A stretch of DNA of 34,878 nt, taken from assembly GCA_903891325.1 (NCBI GenBank), contig CAITEC010000004.1:1-34878 (forward strand), given 5' to 3'. Of the stretch, positions 32,964 through 34,878 are shown in pieces. Within the stretch, counting starts at the first letter, position 1, and each line of letters starts with the position of its first letter. Source of the stretch: an uncultured Opitutaceae bacterium. GTDB lineage: Bacteria > Verrucomicrobiota > Verrucomicrobiia > Opitutales > Opitutaceae. The notes under the pieces were generated by a model. That model saw nothing but the letters and a program-made list of their open reading frames with translations. It was not told where the DNA came from and ran no database searches. Made by a program: the position numbers and the translations under genes.

Positions 32964-33909
32964 GGTCCAGGAGTTCGGCTCGGTCGAAACCGCGCAACTG
33001 CCCGCCCGGCCCCTCCACCTGGCGATCGGGATGTTCGACGGGGTCCACCTCGGGCACCGGGCCGTTGTCGAGGCGGCCGTCCAATCCGCCCGGCGAAGCG
33101 GGGGAGTGGCGGCCGTCCTGACCTTCCACCCCCATCCCAGCGCCCTCATCCACCCGGAGCGGTCGACCGGACTGATCCTGCCCTCGGCGACGAAGACCCG
33201 GATCCTGCTCGGCCTGGGCGCCGAGGCGGTGATCGTGCACCCCTTCACGATGGAATTCGCGAAGATCGACGCGGAGAAGTTTCTTGAGTGGCTGAAGCAG
33301 CGGCTCCCGCACCTTGCAGCGGTCTATGTCGGCCAGAACTGGCGCTTTGGCGCCGGCCGCCGCGGCGACGTGGCGATGCTGGTTGCCCAGGCGGGCCCCC
33401 TGGGAATCTCCGTCTTCAGCGCCCCCCGGGTGAACTACGACGGCGAGCCGATCAGCAGCACGCGAATCCGCACTCTTCTGGAAGCCGGCAACATGCCCGC
33501 GGTGAACGCCCTATTGGGCTACACCTACTTTGCCGAGGGCCCGGTGATCCCCGGCAAGCGCCTGGGCCGGACGATCGGCTTCCCGACCCTTAACCTGGCC
33601 TGGTCCCCCGGCCTGAAGCCTAGGTATGGCGTCTATGCCGTGATGGTCTACAAGGGTGCCGGAAAGGCGGGCTTGACCGGCCCCGGTTTTCCCGGCGTGG
33701 CCAATTATGGGGTGAGGCCCACGGTGGGGCAGGAGAGTGAGCCCCTATTGGAGACGCACGTATTGGGAGAGTGCCCGATTGGGGCGGGCGACGACATAAC
33801 CGTGGAATGGAGGACCTTCCTGCGCCCCGAGATGAAATTTGCCGGTGTGGAGGATTTGAAGCGCCAGATAGCCCGAGACGCCGCCGAAGCCCGCAAAGAC
33901 CTCGGATAA
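32953..33909 (+). CDS. ribF: Bifunctional riboflavin kinase/FMN adenylyltransferase
   Basis: RibF makes FMN and FAD from riboflavin in two domains. The adenylyltransferase domain (about 1-185) has [20 protein letters not shown] with the GxFDGxHxGH site, [12 protein letters not shown] and [15 protein letters not shown], with SSTRIR at about 171-176. The kinase domain (about 190-310) has [20 protein letters not shown] and [13 protein letters not shown]. The 318-aa length is normal. The ATG lies inside the truB end (11-nt overlap), so it is translated by coupling; no Shine-Dalgarno site is seen. It is the last protein gene of the operon. Confidence 0.96.
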   Translation: MSSKVQEFGSVETAQLPARPLHLAIGMFDGVHLGHRAVVEAAVQSARRSGGVAAVLTFHPHPSALIHPERSTGLILPSATKTRILLGLGAEAVIVHPFTMEFAKIDAEKFLEWLKQRLPHLAAVYVGQNWRFGAGRRGDVAMLVAQAGPLGISVFSAPRVNYDGEPISSTRIRTLLEAGNMPAVNALLGYTYFAEGPVIPGKRLGRTIGFPTLNLAWSPGLKPRYGVYAVMVYKGAGKAGLTGPGFPGVANYGVRPTVGQESEPLLETHVLGECPIGAGDDITVEWRTFLRPEMKFAGVEDLKRQIARDAAEARKDLG

Positions 33910-33962
33910 GAATCTCCTTGCCCCACCGCCCCCGTCTTTCACCCTGACTCTCCCGCAAGTTC

Positions 33963-34036
33963 GGACCCTTAGCTCAGTTGGTTAGAGCGTTTCCTTGACA
34001 TGGAAAAGGTCGCTGGTTCGAGTCCAGTAGGGTCCA
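33963..34036 (+). tRNA. tRNA-Val (anticodon GAC)
   Basis: A 74-nt cloverleaf. Acceptor GGACCCT pairs with AGGGTCC, discriminator A. The D arm begins AGCTCAGTTGGTTAGAGC, the anticodon stem TTTCC/GGAAA encloses TTGACAT, so the anticodon is GAC (valine), and the T arm is CTGG-TTCGAGT-CCAG. No CCA is encoded. It lies 53 bp after ribF, and a hairpin starts directly at its 3' end. tRNA 3' ends are frequent integration sites, but no second copy of the tRNA end is visible here. Confidence 0.96.
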
Positions 34037-34057
34037 GGGCTTCGGAATCCGAAGCCC
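34037..34057 (+). terminator. Hairpin directly after tRNA-Val
   Basis: GGGCTTCGG (34037-34045) and CCGAAGCCC (34049-34057) form a 9-bp stem with a 3-nt loop, one extra A-T pair being possible through the tRNA discriminator base. It starts at the base after the tRNA. No U-tract follows, so a processing stop or weak terminator is the likely role. Confidence 0.5.
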
Positions 34058-34073
34058 TGCCCGGCGAATCAAC

Positions 34074-34230
34074 GAGAAGCCGGGCCCTCCATCTGCGAAA
34101 GAGAACACCCCAAGGCCATAGTCTGCGAGAAGCCGGGCCCTCCACCCGCGAAGGAGAAAAGTTAAAGGCTAATACCGCCCGAAAACCCGGGCCCTCAATG
34201 CCTGCGAAAGAGAACACCCCAAGCTGATGG
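34074..34230 (+). repeat. Three degenerate 53-54-nt tandem repeats
   Basis: Units start at 34074, 34127 and 34181. Each opens with GAGAAGCCGGGCCCTCC or a close variant. The first and third share CTGCGAAAGAGAACACCCCA exactly, while the middle unit has diverged (GCGAAGGAGAAAAGTTAAAG). The 53-nt period changes reading frame, so they are not coding repeats. They fill most of the 357-bp gap between tRNA-Val and higB; 34231-34349 shows nothing else I recognise. Confidence 0.75.
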
Positions 34231-34349
34231 TCAACGTGAAGGCGGGAATTACAGATTTCAGAGCCTGACCCCATGCTGGGCCGGCCTTGCTATCATACCA
34301 GGCAACAGATCCACGGCTCCGACTTCCCCAAACAGTACCCACTCGCACC

Positions 34350-34374
34350 GATACTTGCGCTTGACACAAGTATC
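34350..34374 (+). promoter_or_regulatory. Palindromic operator over the -35 box of higBA
   Basis: GATACTTG (34350-34357) and CAAGTATC (34367-34374) are a perfect 8-bp inverted repeat separated by 9 bp. The spacer contains a TTGACA -35 box (34361-34366). A convincing -10 is not clear; CACTTT at 34384-34389 is the candidate at 17-bp spacing. The site ends 19 bp before the higB ATG. This is the layout of an antitoxin operator that autorepresses the TA promoter. Confidence 0.65.
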
Positions 34375-34393
34375 AACTTTCACCACTTTTCCA

Positions 34394-34675
34394 ATGATCA
34401 AAAGCTTCGCCACCGCGGCTACAGAGTCGATTTGGCAAGGCTACCGAACGCCAGAGCTCCCCGCCACCATCCACTCAGCCGCACTCCGCAAGCTCCGACA
34501 ACTGGATGCCGCCGTTGAACTCTCATTCCTTAACGCACCCCCTGGAAACAAACTGCATCGGCTGTCTGGCGATCGAGAGGGGCAATTTGCAATATGGATC
34601 AGCTGCAAGTATCGGCTCTGTTTTCGGTGGGACGGCAGCAATTGCCATGAAGTAGAGATAACTGACTACCACTAG
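34394..34675 (+). CDS. higB: HigB-type toxin (RelE/ParE superfamily)
   Basis: A 93-aa toxin of the HigB/plasmid-maintenance killer family, a ribosome-dependent mRNA interferase in characterised members. The family pattern is clear: MIKSFATAATESIWQGYRTP, then HSAALRKLRQLDAAVELSFL, NAPPGNKLHRLSGDREGQFA, IWISCKYRLCFRWDG and the end VEITDYH. I start at the ATG at 34394, as MIKSF is the canonical N-terminus; the longer frame has no support. The antitoxin gene starts 2 nt after the stop. The toxin-first order is typical of higBA. Confidence 0.93.
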   Translation: MIKSFATAATESIWQGYRTPELPATIHSAALRKLRQLDAAVELSFLNAPPGNKLHRLSGDREGQFAIWISCKYRLCFRWDGSNCHEVEITDYH

Positions 34676-34677
34676 CC

Positions 34678-34878
34678 ATGCGAAAAGCTCTCATCCCCAA
34701 CCCCCATCCCGGCAAAATCCTCTCCGAGGATTTCCTAAAGCCCATGGGCATCTCCCAGTACCGGCTGGCCAAGGCCACCGGCATGCCCCAGTCCCGCCTG
34801 AGTCGCCTGGTCAAGGGCAAGGTGGCGGTCACTGCCGATACTGCTTTCCGCCTCGGTATTTTCTTTGGGGTCTCGCCC
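34678..34878 (+). CDS. higA: HigA-type antitoxin, truncated by the window end
   Basis: The first 67 residues of an XRE-family antitoxin are present. MRKALIPNPHPGKILSEDFL gives the characteristic HP(P)GE.L.E.FL start, and the helix-turn-helix lies at about residues 24-45 (GISQYRLAKATGMPQSRLSR). VTADTAFRLGIFFGVSP continues the pattern (normally ..TADTALRLARFFG.S). HigA binds and neutralises HigB and represses the operon, probably through the palindrome at 34350-34374. The remaining 30 or so residues lie outside the window. Confidence 0.92.
   Translation, partial: MRKALIPNPHPGKILSEDFLKPMGISQYRLAKATGMPQSRLSRLVKGKVAVTADTAFRLGIFFGVSP

Noticed and set aside
30744..33248. 834-codon minus-strand open frame across rbfA, nrnA, truB and ribF
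   Set aside because: It spans four well-supported plus-strand genes and contains no recognisable domain; it is a codon-bias shadow. The same applies to the long antisense frames over nusA, infB and the TrpB-like gene.
34074..34230. Possible CRISPR array
   Set aside because: The units are contiguous degenerate tandem repeats, not short identical repeats separated by unique spacers, and no cas genes are visible.
33963..34260. Attachment-site duplication of the tRNA-Val 3' end
   Set aside because: I looked for a second copy of the T-arm/acceptor sequence downstream to the window end and found none.

Overview
The window is GC-rich bacterial chromosome and most likely comes from the Verrucomicrobiota, perhaps an Opitutae-like lineage. 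This is an inference. It rests on an ice-binding (DUF3494) protein ending in a VPDSG-type C-terminal sorting signal (here VPDHG), on a DUF6249 / ECF sigma / small anti-sigma-like cassette, and on the general feel of the proteins. No rRNA is present to settle it. Shine-Dalgarno sequences are missing in front of almost all housekeeping start codons.

Layout. Bases 1-4869 (minus strand) hold a sensor-kinase remnant, an orphan ABC-2-type ATPase translationally coupled to surE, then pnp and rpsO. The rpsO-pnp spacer is packed with RNA hairpins. Bases 5094-9282 (minus) are an accessory patch: a small membrane protein, a DUF2442 protein, an internally deleted esterase, an isoprenylcysteine methyltransferase-family protein, the sigma cassette, a GrpB-fold protein and a MOSC protein. 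Bases 9480-10382 encode the exported ice-binding-family protein, with paired 17-bp motifs far upstream. Bases 10658-26323 are one long co-directional minus-strand block with many 1-4 nt overlaps. In transcription order it has two oligopeptide-binding proteins, OppB and OppC permeases, an MsbA-like exporter, a run of glycosyltransferases (GT2, GT9, three more GT2) with one methyltransferase, a DciA-like DUF721 protein, a LarA-type nickel racemase homologue and a TrpB-like PLP enzyme broken by a one-base frameshift in a C6 run.

Upstream of that block are tandem 41-nt palindromic repeats, tRNA-Ser(UGA) and a 54-residue conserved-looking protein. Divergently, on the plus strand, a promoter and a compact leader with a textbook intrinsic terminator precede nusA-infB-rbfA-DHH phosphoesterase (nrnA-like)-truB-ribF, the classical transcription/translation/ribosome-maturation operon without rimP. 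It is followed by tRNA-Val(GAC), a hairpin, three 53-nt degenerate repeats and a HigBA toxin-antitoxin pair that runs off the end.

How the parts relate. The plus-strand operon links elongation control (NusA), initiation (IF2), 30S maturation (RbfA), RNA scavenging (NrnA-like), tRNA pseudouridylation (TruB) and flavin cofactor synthesis (RibF). The leader terminator suggests that NusA could control its own transcription. The minus-strand block looks like an envelope glycan assembly and export locus downstream of peptide uptake genes. No complete novel defence or biosynthetic system is evident. The most interesting signals are regulatory: the nusA leader, the rpsO-pnp hairpins, the paired boxes upstream of the sorted protein, and the palindromes.
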